Source: Dipteris shenzhenensis
Taxonomy: Eukaryota; Polypodiophyta; Polypodiopsida; Gleicheniales
Length of the DNA: 64,000 nucleotides
NCBI GenBank assembly: GCA_047967505.1
Contig: CM106541.1
Direction: 5' to 3' (one strand)
The notes under the pieces are model-generated. The model had not been told where the DNA came from. It saw nothing but the letters and a program-made list of their open reading frames with translations, and did not search any database. Both the position numbers and the translations under genes were made by a program. Below, piece after piece: positions 10,894 through 21,020 of this stretch. Positions within the stretch are counted from its first letter, which is position 1. Every line of letters starts with the position of its first letter.

Positions 10894-11375
10894 TTGACTT
10901 TGCCGACTTATAAGCCCATAGTAACTTATCTTTTTGCTAGTAGTCCTCTTCACCCTGGTCTTTGCGCTCTATATATCTTCATGCCTCTATCATGTCTTGC
11001 CAAAAGAAACCTACATCATGAGCTTGACAAGTACCTTAAAGGAGCAGGAAAAACAATAGCCACGGAAATTAATATTCACCGCCTGTGCCAACTCCAAGTT
11101 ATACACCCACCACTGAAGCATGTCCTCCGTGTAGCTATTTTTCTCCTCCTTCTCTGGGTCTGTTTCTATGAGGATGCCATCCAACATCATTTTCATATAG
11201 AACAAAAGCATTCCTAAGTCTTTTGGGTATGCCATAGATTTGCAGTAGGTGGATTCATGTACAGAGTTTGGATTGGTGTACAAAGTTTTGGGGCTAGATT
11301 TTGTAATGGGATCTTAGTTGTGTCTGCAATGCACTTAAATAGGGAGAGAGCTCATTGAGCCTAACCTTCTTATTC
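10894..11375. other. Unassigned DNA
   Basis: Short overlapping frames on both strands without motifs. It may be the rest of the Gypsy relic, too degraded to read. Confidence 0.35.
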
Positions 11376-11556
11376 TTCAGTCTCATGTTAGTTGTCTAAT
11401 GGAAATCTTTCATCTCACATTAGTCGTCTAATCAAAATATTTGGTCTCACATTAGTTCACTAATCAAAAACTTTCAGTCTCACATTAGTGATCTAATCGA
11501 AATCTTTCATCTCACATTACTTGTCCAATGGAAATCTTTTGTCTCATTATTATCAC
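11376..11556. repeat. Tandem minisatellite, about five 37-bp units
   Basis: Units follow the pattern GTCTCACATTAGTNNTCTAATNGAAATCTTTCAT. Spacing is 36-38 bases with substitutions in each copy. Confidence 0.8.
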
Positions 11557-11895
11557 CACGCTGGCATGGATCAAAGGACACTGTCTAGTCACATAGCTAA
11601 GAAAACATTGCCCAAGTAAACTCTAGAGAAGATTAACAATTCAATAGATTGCACATAGATTACATAGATTACAATATCAAAGACTCCTTTACTTTAGATT
11701 ACATCTCAAGGACTCCTTGTTGAGCTCCCTGATTACAGGTTCAGCCATCCTTGCTCCTTTACAAAATGGGGTTAGTTCCTTCCTGCAGGGGCCTGGCCCC
11801 TCCCTTCATGCCGCTTCCTCTTTCCTTGATTTGAGTAGGCTCAGACCTTCTTGCTCCTTTCCTAAATGGGGTTGGTTCCTCCCTTCAGGCTCCTT
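11557..11895. other. Unassigned DNA with a short duplicated segment
   Basis: TTGCTCCTTTACAAAATGGG near 11750 and TTGCTCCTTTCCTAAATGGG near 11850 form an imperfect duplication of about 100 bp. Otherwise I see nothing. Confidence 0.4.
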
Positions 11896-13210
11896 TTACT
11901 CGCAGTCAAGCTCGGTTTTGGCCTTCTTCAAATTGAGCCCCTTGTCTTTAAGATGTTTTTCCCAAATGGCAAATTGAGCTGCAGCATATACTTTCTTGTC
12001 ATAGATAGCTATAGCAGGTAGGCATATTTGATCTATCCATGACCAGGGCAATGACAATTTGGCATTCTCTACATAGCGATTTTGTATGCACAAACACTCC
12101 AAAGCAAAAAACATGCACAAAGTGGTAGCATGCAGGCCATCGGTGGATACAGTAGTCATCTATGATTGGGATGGTAGACCATGCATTTCGGACCCTGCTA
12201 CATGGTAGGATAGGCATCCGATTTAACTATTGTGGCCATCAATACCACAGTCTTGCTATGTACATGATGAGGCTGCTTCTTGATTCCTTCCTCCCTCATC
12301 CTAAGGCTACGTATGTTCTCCTTCATCTCCTCCACTTTTTGCTCACTTTGTGCAATAGCTTCATCGGAATCCCTCAGCATCTGTTGAAGCTGCATAAATT
12401 GCTGAAAAACATCTTCATGGGCCGTTTCCAACACTTCCACTCTAATTTGTAAATCTCTCAAGATGAAGATTGCTTTTCATAACTGTCGAAAGCCATGGCA
12501 AGCTCATGCTAACATCTATCCTAATCTTCTTGCAAGGTCTTGTAGCCTGCTCTTTGGCAATAGTGTTTTGAAAAAACAACCCTCACCATGGCTACTACAA
12601 ATTGCTCCACCGTGGTGGCTGTAACTTGCTCCACCATGGTGGCTGCAACTTGCTCCACCATGGTGGCTACAACTTGCTCCACCATGGCTACTGTGTGTAT
12701 CCTTCCTGGCCTGGGGAGCTACCTTGTTGTCTTCTCCACCCCGGATGCTCTCTACCCCATCCTTCCTAGCCTTGAGTCTCTCTCTCAGCTCCTGCATCAC
12801 CTTTCTAGTTTCTGCATTCTCCATTTTCAACTCCTCCATCATTTGGTCTTGAGTCAATGTTCAATGTGTTCTGCATGTTGCAGAGCCATTTGGAAACACC
12901 CTCCTTTTCGGCTCTCTGATCTTCAAGATCCTTTTGCATCTTTTCTAGCTCCTTGTCTACAATGTCCCCATCATTTCTCACTTCTTCAAGCCTATCTTGG
13001 AGCTCCATGCACTTCTCTACTTCTTCTCTTCTATGCCTTTCTAGGTCGACCAATTTTATAGCAGCCTCAACTTGCTCTTATGCCTGCAAGGCCCTCATTT
13101 GTGCCTCCTTTACCTTGGCTTCTGCACCTTCCTTGAGACTTTTCTCAAGTTGCATTGCCTTTGCTGCATTGGTGGCTTTCTCTTGTAGAAAAGTCACCTT
13201 CTGAGACATC
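11896..13210 (-). pseudogene. Coiled-coil protein remnant, copy B
   Basis: Minus-strand frames read in order: EAKVKEAQMRALQA, stop, EQVEAAIKLVDLERHRREEV, KCMELQDRLEEVRNDGD and EKMQKDLEDQRAEKEG (13210-12870); MMEELKMENAETRKVMQELR (12857 on); a His/Gly/Ala/Ser repeat; then LRDLQIRVEVLETAHEDVFQ and AIAQSEQKVEEMKENIRSL (12461-12280). Heptad-like spacing of Leu/Val with many charged residues indicates a long coiled coil. A last segment, FALECLCIQNRYVENAKLSL and EKHLKDKGLNLKKAKTEL (12159-11896), may belong to it. At least one frameshift (near 12857) and one stop make it a pseudogene. Copy A lies at 1640-1995. No enzyme motif is visible; host or element origin is open. Confidence 0.5.
12600..12690. 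repeat. 24-bp tandem repeat inside the coiled-coil remnant
   Basis: The unit ACTTGCTCCACCATGGTGGC plus four bases is repeated almost four times at 12600, 12624, 12648 and 12672. Each unit contains the palindrome CCACCATGGTGG. Because 24 is a multiple of three, it reads on the minus strand as an eight-residue repeat, SHHGGASC. Confidence 0.9.
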
Positions 13211-13865
13211 TACTTATCGTATTGCTCAAAATCCCTTTGAGGGTAGATGCCATCGGGTGCATTGCAACTCCAGCAAATTGAGATGACAATTGGGATTCGC
13301 CATCCATGCAATTCTTCAGGTTGGTTAATACGCTCTTACAGATTACCCTTAAGAAAGATACATCATGTCTTTTTAGTTTCTCTATTGCTGCTTGAACCTG
13401 CTAGAACTTGCAGGTTCCTATCATATCAGGAACGAGGTGAATGGTCTTCTTAAGCACATCTTGGAGGTCTATTGACAAGCTTGAAACCCTGAATCCACCA
13501 TCTTTACAAATCTGAGTGTTGAGGTATATGTCTAGAATATCATGTCTCTTCCACTGCTGCTCAAAAAAGTGTGCTTGCAAATTGCCTCTAGAAATTCCTA
13601 GAGCATTTTCAATCACGCTTTCATTGATGGTAATCTTTCGACCTTGACAGACTAGTTGCCTCCTTGTACCAACCTGGTGAAGTTTTGAAGAGCATCCAAA
13701 TTGGGATTTTGAAGAGTGAGAGAGAAGCTCTCATATGTCACGACGTCAAGATCAGGGGAGGAGGGGCTCTCGCACTATGTTGTAGAGGGGGAGAAAATAT
13801 TGTGTGAGGAGCTCCCGAACTCTACAAGGTCCATTACAAGAGGGGATAGAAGTTGCAGGAAGAGT
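13211..13865. other. Unassigned DNA
   Basis: Minus-strand reading with fragments such as LSIDLQDVLKKTIHLVP may extend the coiled-coil remnant upstream, but no domain is recognisable. Confidence 0.35.
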
Positions 13866-14040
13866 GCAAGGGAGATAGAAATGGTCGAGAGGGATAGAAG
13901 ATGAAACAATGAAGGAAATGGAATAGTGGAGGCTTGAGTTTGCAGTCCAATTGCAAGGGAGAAAGAAATGGTCGAGAGGGATAGAAGATGAAGTAGTGAA
14001 GGAAATGGAATAGTGGAGGCTTGAGATTGCAAGGGAGAAT
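13866..14040. repeat. Tandem repeat flanking LTR element 1
   Basis: GCAAGGGAGATAGAAATGGT and the following sequence through GTGGAGGCTTGAG occur at 13866 and 13953 (87-bp spacing). A third partial unit starts at 14029 and runs into the LTR at 14041. The element therefore inserted into, or was captured beside, a local tandem array. Confidence 0.8.
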
Positions 14041-14379
14041 TGTTGAGAGATATGGTGCCATGAGCACATAGATTAAAGGGCAAAGGTATGTGATAAGGAA
14101 TGTATTAAAGTAGCCACCCTAAGATGTGGACTACAAGATGTGAAGATGTGGATTGAGGATATCCACAAGGAGAGATGTGGATGAGAGGATCACACATGTG
14201 TTGACTATTCTAAAGGCTCTCTCTATATAAGAGGCCTATCATGTATTGTTGTATACACATTGCAAGAGATATAGATTTGCTATCTCCCTCTCATGTCTTA
14301 TTTAGTGTACTTTGAGCCTCCATAGGTCTTATGCTGATCTAGTTGCACTAGGTTTAGCACGATCTTACAATCTTTGACA
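14041..14379 (+). repeat. 5' LTR of element 1 (339 bp)
   Basis: It starts TGTTGAGAGATATGGTGCC and ends CTTTGACA directly before the primer-binding site, giving canonical TG...CA ends. A TATATAA box lies at 14224. Confidence 0.92.
14224..14230 (+). promoter_or_regulatory. LTR TATA box
   Basis: TATATAA lies in CTCTCTATATAAGAGGCC, 183 bases into the LTR. The same block is kept in all copies in the window, including the diverged LTR of element 4. Confidence 0.75.
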
Positions 14380-14391
14380 TGGTATCAGAGC
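14380..14391 (+). promoter_or_regulatory. Primer-binding site for initiator tRNA-Met
   Basis: TGGTATCAGAGC is the exact complement of the plant initiator tRNA-Met 3' end and abuts the LTR without a spacer. Confidence 0.93.
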
Positions 14392-15829
14392 AGGTTTAGC
14401 TAAGCCTAGATTAGATTAAGGTCATTGAGAGATAGATCTAAGAATCCTTAGGTAGATAGAGATTTCCGTTCTTTGAGAGAGAGATGTTTTTCTTAGTTAG
14501 AAAATTCTTTGATTAGCATTGAGATTTCATTGTTAGGATTCCATTTCATCCTTTGAGAAATATCATTCAAGAGAGTGTGTTTGTCTTAAGGAGAAGAATC
14601 TAATCTGTGAGGCGGTTGGAAGAAAGGTTCTCCATCAACAAGCTTCATCAACGATGGACTTCCCATAGCTTGATCTCTCGCAGCTCCATAGCCCATAACT
14701 GCCATAGCAGTGAGCACTCAACAGTAGCCACTTCAAAGAGCTCCAATGAGTACCACCTAGCAGTGGATCTAGCGCTTCTCCATTGAAAAACCATGTACTC
14801 CAACGCCAACCTGTAATGTCTCCAATGCAGCAAGCAAATTCACCAATAGCCAGCACAAGCATGGACTTCGATGCAATCGACTGCAACAAGCTAAGGGCCT
14901 AGCGACTACACCGGCCAGCAAGGATCATGGCTCAGCGCTGACAACACTTCTACAACCAGCTGGCAACAGACTCCGCCATCATGGACAACTACCAGCCTCC
15001 TCCAAAGCCTTCATACTCTGCCTCCACGACCGTTCAGCAACAAAACAGCTGGATCTGTGTTGTGTGTTGTGTGTTGGTGTCCGCCAAACTGCCTACCTAC
15101 TGCCCACAGTTGTTGCAAACAACCTCAACGATTACTACTTGTAGATGCAAGTCAGAGCAGGAGCAGGGAAGGCACCCACGCGACTCAGCCCACAACACCA
15201 TCGCTAGCAAGCTCCAAGCCTTGCCATCATCAAACGACCTCTCCAACGACAATAATCTGCCTCCCAAGCCAAGCTCCAACGATTGTGGATCTATAGCTGC
15301 GCCCTCTGCATCTCCAACATAGCCTCTCAACGGACTACCAACCTCCAAGCTCCAACGATCCTTGCTCACAGCAAGATGGCTCCCTACCTTCAATGCTGCT
15401 CGACAACCCATGCTGCATGATCGTCAACACACCCCTTCACAGTCTCACTCACTCCTCACAGCACCTTGCTAAGCATCACATCGAGCGAGAAGAAGACGCA
15501 ACAGAGGGAGAGAAATGGAATGCCCACAACCAGACGTGGAGATAAGGATAGGCTTGGTTAGTGAGGCTTGGTCAGTAATTGGCCAAGTGGAAATGCCACA
15601 TGGCAGATAGGTGTAGTTAAGTGAAGTTTATGGTTGGGTTTGTTTAAACTTTGGGTTAACTCATTTAGTTAAGAGTATGCCACATGGCTAAATCAAAGTC
15701 TGGTTAACTTAACCCACCATGGCTAGAGTTAGGGTTAGTTATGCCACATCAGCATGCACAGTCAGCAGTGCCACCAAGGCAGTAACGTCTTGCTAAGCAC
15801 AGTAGTGTGAGTGCAGCATGTGAATCCCC

Positions 15830-16117
15830 GTGACACATCATCAAAGGCCCCTCTTCTTCATCAAAACTTCGATAAGCCGTAGCTTCCAATCCAGGAGGAA
15901 TCTGGACACGCTCCAAAAAGGAAAAGTGATTGTCTTTTTGAGCTCTACGCGCCTGTCAGATCAGAATCATTGTATGCAATTAGACACTGCCAATATTGAA
16001 AGAAATCAATTGGTAAGACCTTTGCAACAAATGAAAAAGCAATGCGTGAATGCAGAAAGCATGCCAAAAGCACAAGTGCATGAGATGACCATAGCAAAAA
16101 ACATGGCATCCACATAG
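15830..16117 (+). other. Conserved open frame in the element 1 interior, coding status doubtful
   Basis: A 95-codon frame (SRRNLDTLQKGKVIVFLSST, later NHCMQLDTANIERNQLVRPL) is shared with the frame at 54868-55224 of element 2. In element 3 the same DNA (25100-25400) is conserved but the frame is broken. This suggests conservation by common descent of young copies, not selection for a protein. No family is recognised. Confidence 0.3.
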
Positions 16118-16282
16118 AAAGCATCAAGGCACATGGAAGAACAAAGCATCATGCATGAAGCTACACCAAGCAAAGAAGCAAACGCCATCGTCATCAAGCC
16201 ATGAGCCAAATGGTGATATCAATGGAATGTATTGAGAAACAAAAACCCTTGCCAACCTTGCCTATATGTTTGTAATCAAACC

Positions 16283-16447
16283 TGACCACCTGAGAGTAGC
16301 TATGAAAGCACCTAGGGGAGGTATTGACATGTAAAAGCCACACTTGACCACCTTAAGTAGAAATGCATGCACTAAGGGGAGGTGATGGAATGTAACTCAC
16401 ATCTGACCACCTTGTAGTAGCCAAAGGATTATGGCACCAAGGGGAGG
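16283..16447 (+). repeat. Three reiterated polypurine-tract modules
   Basis: TGACCACC occurs at 16283, 16345 and 16404. Each is followed by TAGTAG or GTAGC-like sequence and a purine run at about 16314 (AGGGGAGGTATTGA), 16374 (AAGGGGAGGTGATGGA) and 16439 (AAGGGGAGGTGTTCA). Only the last abuts the 3' LTR and should prime plus-strand DNA. The arrangement is kept in elements 2 and 3. Confidence 0.8.
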
Positions 16448-16753
16448 TGTTCAGAGATATGGTGCCATGAGCACATAGATTAAAGGGCAAAGGTATGTGA
16501 TAAGGAATGTATTAAAGTAGCCACCCTAAGATGTGGACTACAAGATGTGAAGATGTGGATTGAGGATATCCACAAGGAGAGATGTGGATGAGAGGATCAC
16601 ACATGTGTTGACTATTCTAAAGGCTCTCTCTATATAAGAGGCCTATCATGTATTGTTGTATACACATTGCAAGAGATATAGATTTGCTATCTCCCTCTCA
16701 TGTCTTATTTAGTGTACTTTGAGCCTCCATAGGTCTTATGCTGATCTAGTTGC
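16448..16753 (+). repeat. 3' LTR of element 1, truncated
   Basis: It matches the 5' LTR from TGTT through GATCTAGTTGC with one visible mismatch, then departs into CAAAATGG. The final 33 bases, including the terminal CA, are missing. Confidence 0.9.
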
Positions 16754-18243
16754 CAAAATGGTTAAGGGAATGGAATAGTGGTTTGTATCCCAACTACATT
16801 GGCAAGGTGAGAACCACCACGGTGGTTGTAGCCCGCCGACCACTGTCAAGGTGAGGTTAGACATGTTAATGAATGATTAGAGCTTCACGATTTAACTTTG
16901 TGGGAGTTACTGTCCAGTGGTCATGGCTCTCATCAGCCACGTTTGTCGTGTCTAAGATTCCATTGGGCTGGCAGTTAATTACCAGCCATCGGAGTGGCAC
17001 CACATGATGTCTTCTTGATGATTACCATCCCGTCTGGGGGATTCCATCACGATGGCCTGCAATTAATATGGATGGAACCCCGGGCTCTAGCCACCACGGT
17101 GGCTCGAACTATATAATATATATAAGATCTGTGGCATTTGGCATTTTACTACATTGCTCTGATCCACCGATGCTCTCCTACTTTGCTCCACACACTCTAC
17201 TACTTTCCTCTACACCCCTCCTCTAGCTCTTTTTCTCCCTTGCTCTACTTTGCTCCACACTCCCTCCTCCAATTCTCATCACTCATATGCTCCCCTGCTC
17301 ATCTACTGCTCACCTAGTCATCTTTAGAATGCCCTACTACCACCCCCCTCAATGCTCTGTGATCCCAATGTTATCTACATTCTCATATAAGGTGATTTTG
17401 TTGCACTCCCCTGGAGTAGAAATGCTAGCACTAGTGGAGACCTTTCATTCCCACAGTCGATTCCCCACACATCTGAATGTCATCACCTTAGATGACGTGC
17501 TCACAGAGGGCCTCTTTATGGCTATGAAGTATGGGTTCCCCCTAGATGTTGATGAAGGCCTTAGTATGTTCAGAGGAGAGTACTCTCTACTTATTTGGGG
17601 GGCCATAATTTGAGTCTTGACAATGTGCATGGTCTTTGGCCTCTCCATCGTATCCTCCTTTGGCTCCCTGAAAAATTTTAATGCAACAAGCTAGACTAGT
17701 AGAAAACTGAGTTGTACAAATTCCCTCTTGCTCAGATGAGGCTCTTAGCAATGGCTGGATGTAATCTTTTGGGCTCTCAATGATCTTTTGGCTCACTGGA
17801 TGTAATGTTTTGGTCTCTAAGGCATTTATGTAATCTCTTTTTGCTCAATTTGAGGCTCTCAGTATGCATTGTTGTTAACTTTTATATTTGTATTTGAATA
17901 GTTATGGCTGCTACCTATAATCTTTTGGCCTTTAAGGCTCTCAGCAATTGCCAAGTTTTTATAAATGTAAGATCCTCTGTTCAATTTTTGCTCTGTGTAA
18001 GTTGATAATTTTTATATAACTTGTTATTGGACGTAGATGTACATTGTAATTTGTTTTGCTCAAGTTTCACTCAATTAATTGTACTTTTTTTCTCATTTAT
18101 ATTTATTGCAACAAGAACTAAAATACCAAGAAAGAAGGACTACAATTTCCGTGGTTTATGACCAAAACAGCACTAAAATAACTCCAGTGACCCCACCATT
18201 GTGATTGCATGGAGATACATCTAGAAAAATACAATTAAACTTT
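16754..18243. other. Unassigned DNA with CCACCACGGTGG palindromes
   Basis: ACCACCACGGTGGTTGTAGC near 16812 and GCCACCACGGTGGCTCG near 17090 are short palindromic words. The phrase CTACTTTGCTCCACAC recurs between 17170 and 17260. A 108-codon plus-strand frame at 17287-17613 has no recognisable motif and is not called. TATATAATATATATAAG near 17110 could be a promoter but has no gene to serve. Confidence 0.4.
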
Positions 18244-18413
18244 CAAAAAATGCAATTGACAATATGGCCCTTGAGGGGTCCCCTCTAGGGGTAAGGGCCA
18301 TATCGACGTGCATTATATGATATCCAGGATGCCACTGGACAAAAATGGCATGTCGATATGGCCCTTGCTCCTACAAGGGAACCCTCAAGGGCCATATTGT
18401 CAATTGCATTTTG
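18244..18413. repeat. 170-bp inverted repeat, MITE-like hairpin
   Basis: The left arm (18244-18312, CAAAAAATGCAATTGACAAT then ATGGCCCTTGAGGGG) pairs with the right arm (18348-18413), the reverse complement with a few mismatches. The spacer is about 35 bases. There is no coding capacity. The size and near-complete hairpin fit a MITE, but no target-site duplication was identified. Confidence 0.75.
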
Positions 18414-18559
18414 CTTGGTTGCACAATGGAATCCATTTTCCTTGGTATACAAATATATAACTCAAAGAACCAGCGCAGTCACTTTCATAGATCTCGTTCT
18501 ATTTGCCAGTGCATTGGTCATCATAGACCTCCTCCTGTAATATGTAAAAATATGTAATG

Positions 18560-18905
18560 GAGCTATAACTCCAAGAACTAGAATGGTGGTCTCTCTAAGA
18601 CAACCTTGAATTCTAGGCGATGATAGTTCATCAGGCCAAAGACTGCGTTGAGGCGATGCTCAAAATGATAGATTGTGTCTCATTATTATGCGCCAAAAAC
18701 CAGCGCGGTGGTCTGTCCAAGCCAACCTATGATTTGCATGGGCTGCGAGCAAAGATGCAAAAAAAGATTGCATAATGATAGATGGTTAGGCCAAAGATTG
18801 CACTGCGGCGGTGTTCAAAATGATAGATTGGGTCTAATAATTACGCCAAGAACCAACGCGGTGGTCTCTCTAAGCCAACGTTCAGTTTTAATGATATGCA
18901 TGGGT
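18560..18905. repeat. Tandem duplication, period about 155 bp
   Basis: TCAAAATGATAGATTG, then a stretch ending ACCAGCGCGGTGGTCTGTCC, occurs from 18660 and again from 18815 (ACCAACGCGGTGGTCTCTCT). A shorter relative (ACTAGAATGGTGGTCTCTCT) lies near 18576. Confidence 0.75.
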
Positions 18906-19679
18906 GTGTGCCCATTGATAGGTGGCAAAGCTGCAGCAAAAGAATCTCGCCCAGTAGCTCCTAAGCTCCAAACACCTTGCATCATTCATGGCTCGCTCAA
19001 AACATTGATTTCCTTGTCTTCCTAAATGAAATGATTTCAAATCATGGAAGAACCTTGGATGAGAGAGGAAGTGGCAAGATTTGAAGGAGAAGAGCCCAAA
19101 ATAGACAAAGGAGAAGGTAGATTGAATCTCATTCAAAAATCTTGAAAGTTTTGAAAGAACGAGAGTGAAATGGGAGGGAAATGTAAGTAGAGAAGAGAAG
19201 TGATGAGATTTTGGCATGAGAGTCCATCCCATGAGAGGGAGAATAGAGAAAGAAGCTTCCCAAACAGGAAATTTGGAAAGAGGACCGGAGCAAAGAAAAT
19301 TTTGAAATCGTGCTCAGAAATGAGGGGGAAGGAAGAGGAATGAGAGAGAATGAAAGGACTGTGGTAGTTGGATGGGAGGATTTGGTTTCAAGACAAATGG
19401 TACAAGTTTGGTTGAGAAACTAGGTTCCTCATTTTGGTTATAGGCCCCTTATTATTGTTTCCTAATTTCAAGAGATTAGTGTGGGATTTAAGGTGTACTA
19501 ATAAGAGTGCTCCTTTTTGTGGGGGAATGCCATGTTGAGGTTGACAAAAGCATTTAAGGGTGGGGAGACCTCTAACCTAGAGTTTAGATCCATGGTCTTT
19601 ACTCCTTGCCCTTGATCTAATCTCTAATCCAAGGGATACATTACATAGAGCACTCGCAGCCATTAGATCAAGGGGTAGA
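18906..19679. other. Unassigned purine-rich DNA
   Basis: Long G/A-rich stretches (19040-19380) yield only low-complexity frames. There is no recognisable gene. Confidence 0.4.
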
Positions 19680-20020
19680 TCTAAGGGATACCATCAAAGG
19701 ATTAGGGGGATCAAATATAAGCCCTTGATCAAGCAATAAATTCAATGGAGGAGATTAAATAAAGAAGAGCCACACTATTAGCCATTGATTTGTAGGAGAT
19801 CTAAGGGAGGACATGAAAGCAAAAGGCACCTCAATTGTAGCCATTGATTAGAAAGAGATCCAAGGAGGAGATACACCAAAAAGGCGCCTAAATCCGAGCC
19901 ATCCATTTTGATTTGGAGGAGATCCAAGGGCAAAGATGCACCAAAAAGGCACTTCAATCCAGGCCATTGATTATGTGCCTCCAATCCTAGCCATCCATTC
20001 AAGCAAATGCATCTCCACCC
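19680..20020. repeat. Degenerate tandem repeat, about 65-70 bp units
   Basis: AGCCATTGATTNNNAGGAGATCNAAGG and ACACCAAAAAGGCNCCTNAATC alternate three to four times. Divergence between units is high. Confidence 0.65.
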
Positions 20021-20351
20021 TCCAAAATGTGCCTCAATCTCCACCCTTCATTGTCTAATCCATCTCCACCATAGATCTAGGACCCAATGGTCCACAACTA
20101 AAGGTGCCTTCTCCCTCTTAAATAACCCCCCTAAAGTCAAAGTCTTCTAGTTTGGAGCCCACCAAAGGTGCCTCCCTACAGCCGCCTACCATTTTGAGCC
20201 TTTGATCCATCCACCATCCCCCTCCGTCCAAAGGCTAAGGTTTCCTAAATTCAAAATAAAGGTTCCCATGTTAATTTAGTTAACGCAAGGGGGTAGTTAG
20301 TCCATGGGTTACCATAGTGGGCTCAATTCTAATTAACTTCATGTATTTCTT

Positions 20352-20400
20352 AATCCATTCCTTATGATGCCCTTTTGAGACCCCATTTCTCCCCTAATCA
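20352..20400 (-). repeat. Third copy of the CATTAGGGG-type element end
   Basis: TAATCCATTCCTTATGATGC and CCTTTTGAGACC through CCCCTAAT match, in reverse complement, the left end of the insertion at 6053-6105. A matching second end near 19440 (GGTTATAGGCCCCTTATTA) is only suggestive. Confidence 0.6.
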
Positions 20401-21020
20401 GTGAAAGTGCATATAATTATATTTCAATGGCAAATAGAAAATGCTTTTTAAGTTACTTTATATAGTTTGTCATAATTGAATCAATAGTATTTCTCTTGCA
20501 TGCACGCACATACCGTGTTCCAACACTAGGTCAACATTGAGAACTATTAACTATTTGTCATTTCTCTCAACACCTACCTTCTACACTTAGACCTTTTAGC
20601 TAAATCCTACACTCATAAGAATTAACGATATGCTAGTTTTCTATTTTCTTTTATATTTTAGAATGGAACATACGTACAATTAATTTCACTTTTCATTTGG
20701 GATTTATTTAAAACGGAAGTATTTATTAAAAATATTAAAACATACTTATTGTTTTAGGATTGCTAGTTTGCAAATTTGGATGGAATGCGCATGTGAGTTC
20801 AATAAGCTATGATTGCCACCTACTTTATTCTATAAATTTCAATTACTTATTACTTTATTCATTCATAATTGCAACCATATAAACTTGAAAGAACATATAA
20901 CTTAAAACAATTTTTTCATATATTTTCATCATAGAGAATGTATACATATATTTCCATCATAAAGAGAATGTATAACTTTAAAAAATGTCATGGCCCTCGA
21001 TACATCTGTCCTAAGCCCAA
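20401..21020. other. AT-rich unassigned DNA
   Basis: There is only a short duplication around 20920-20960 (ATATTTTCATCATAGAGAATG and ATATTTCCATCATAAAGAG). No gene is seen. Confidence 0.45.

Larger units (their letters stand above)
14041..16753 (+). mobile_element. Non-autonomous LTR retrotransposon, element 1
   Basis: The structure is 5' LTR 14041-14379, primer-binding site 14380-14391, a 2-kb interior, polypurine tract ending at 16447 and 3' LTR 16448-16753. The two LTRs differ by one base by eye over 306 bp, so insertion was recent. The interior has no gag, protease, reverse transcriptase or integrase; its 5' half is C-rich and G-poor, with many AGCTCC and CTCCAAC words. The 3' third (15800-16447) closely matches elements 2 and 3. 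The 3' LTR lacks its last 33 bases and no target-site duplication is found, so the right end was lost or rearranged. Mobility would depend on enzymes from another element. Confidence 0.9.

Noticed and set aside
13752-14083. Three overlapping minus-strand frames with repeated SSIPLDHF-like phrases
   Set aside because: They mirror the tandem DNA repeat at 13866-14040, and the phrase recurs in different frames.
14380-14391. TGGTATCAGAGC as part of a tRNA gene
   Set aside because: Only the 12-base complement of a tRNA 3' end is present, directly after an LTR; no tRNA body or promoter boxes follow.
15097-15411. 104-codon minus-strand frame in element 1
   Set aside because: Same situation: antisense and not shared between copies.
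17287-17613. 108-codon plus-strand frame as a gene
   Set aside because: Starts in a pyrimidine-rich repeat area and has no domain, homologous copy or promoter context.
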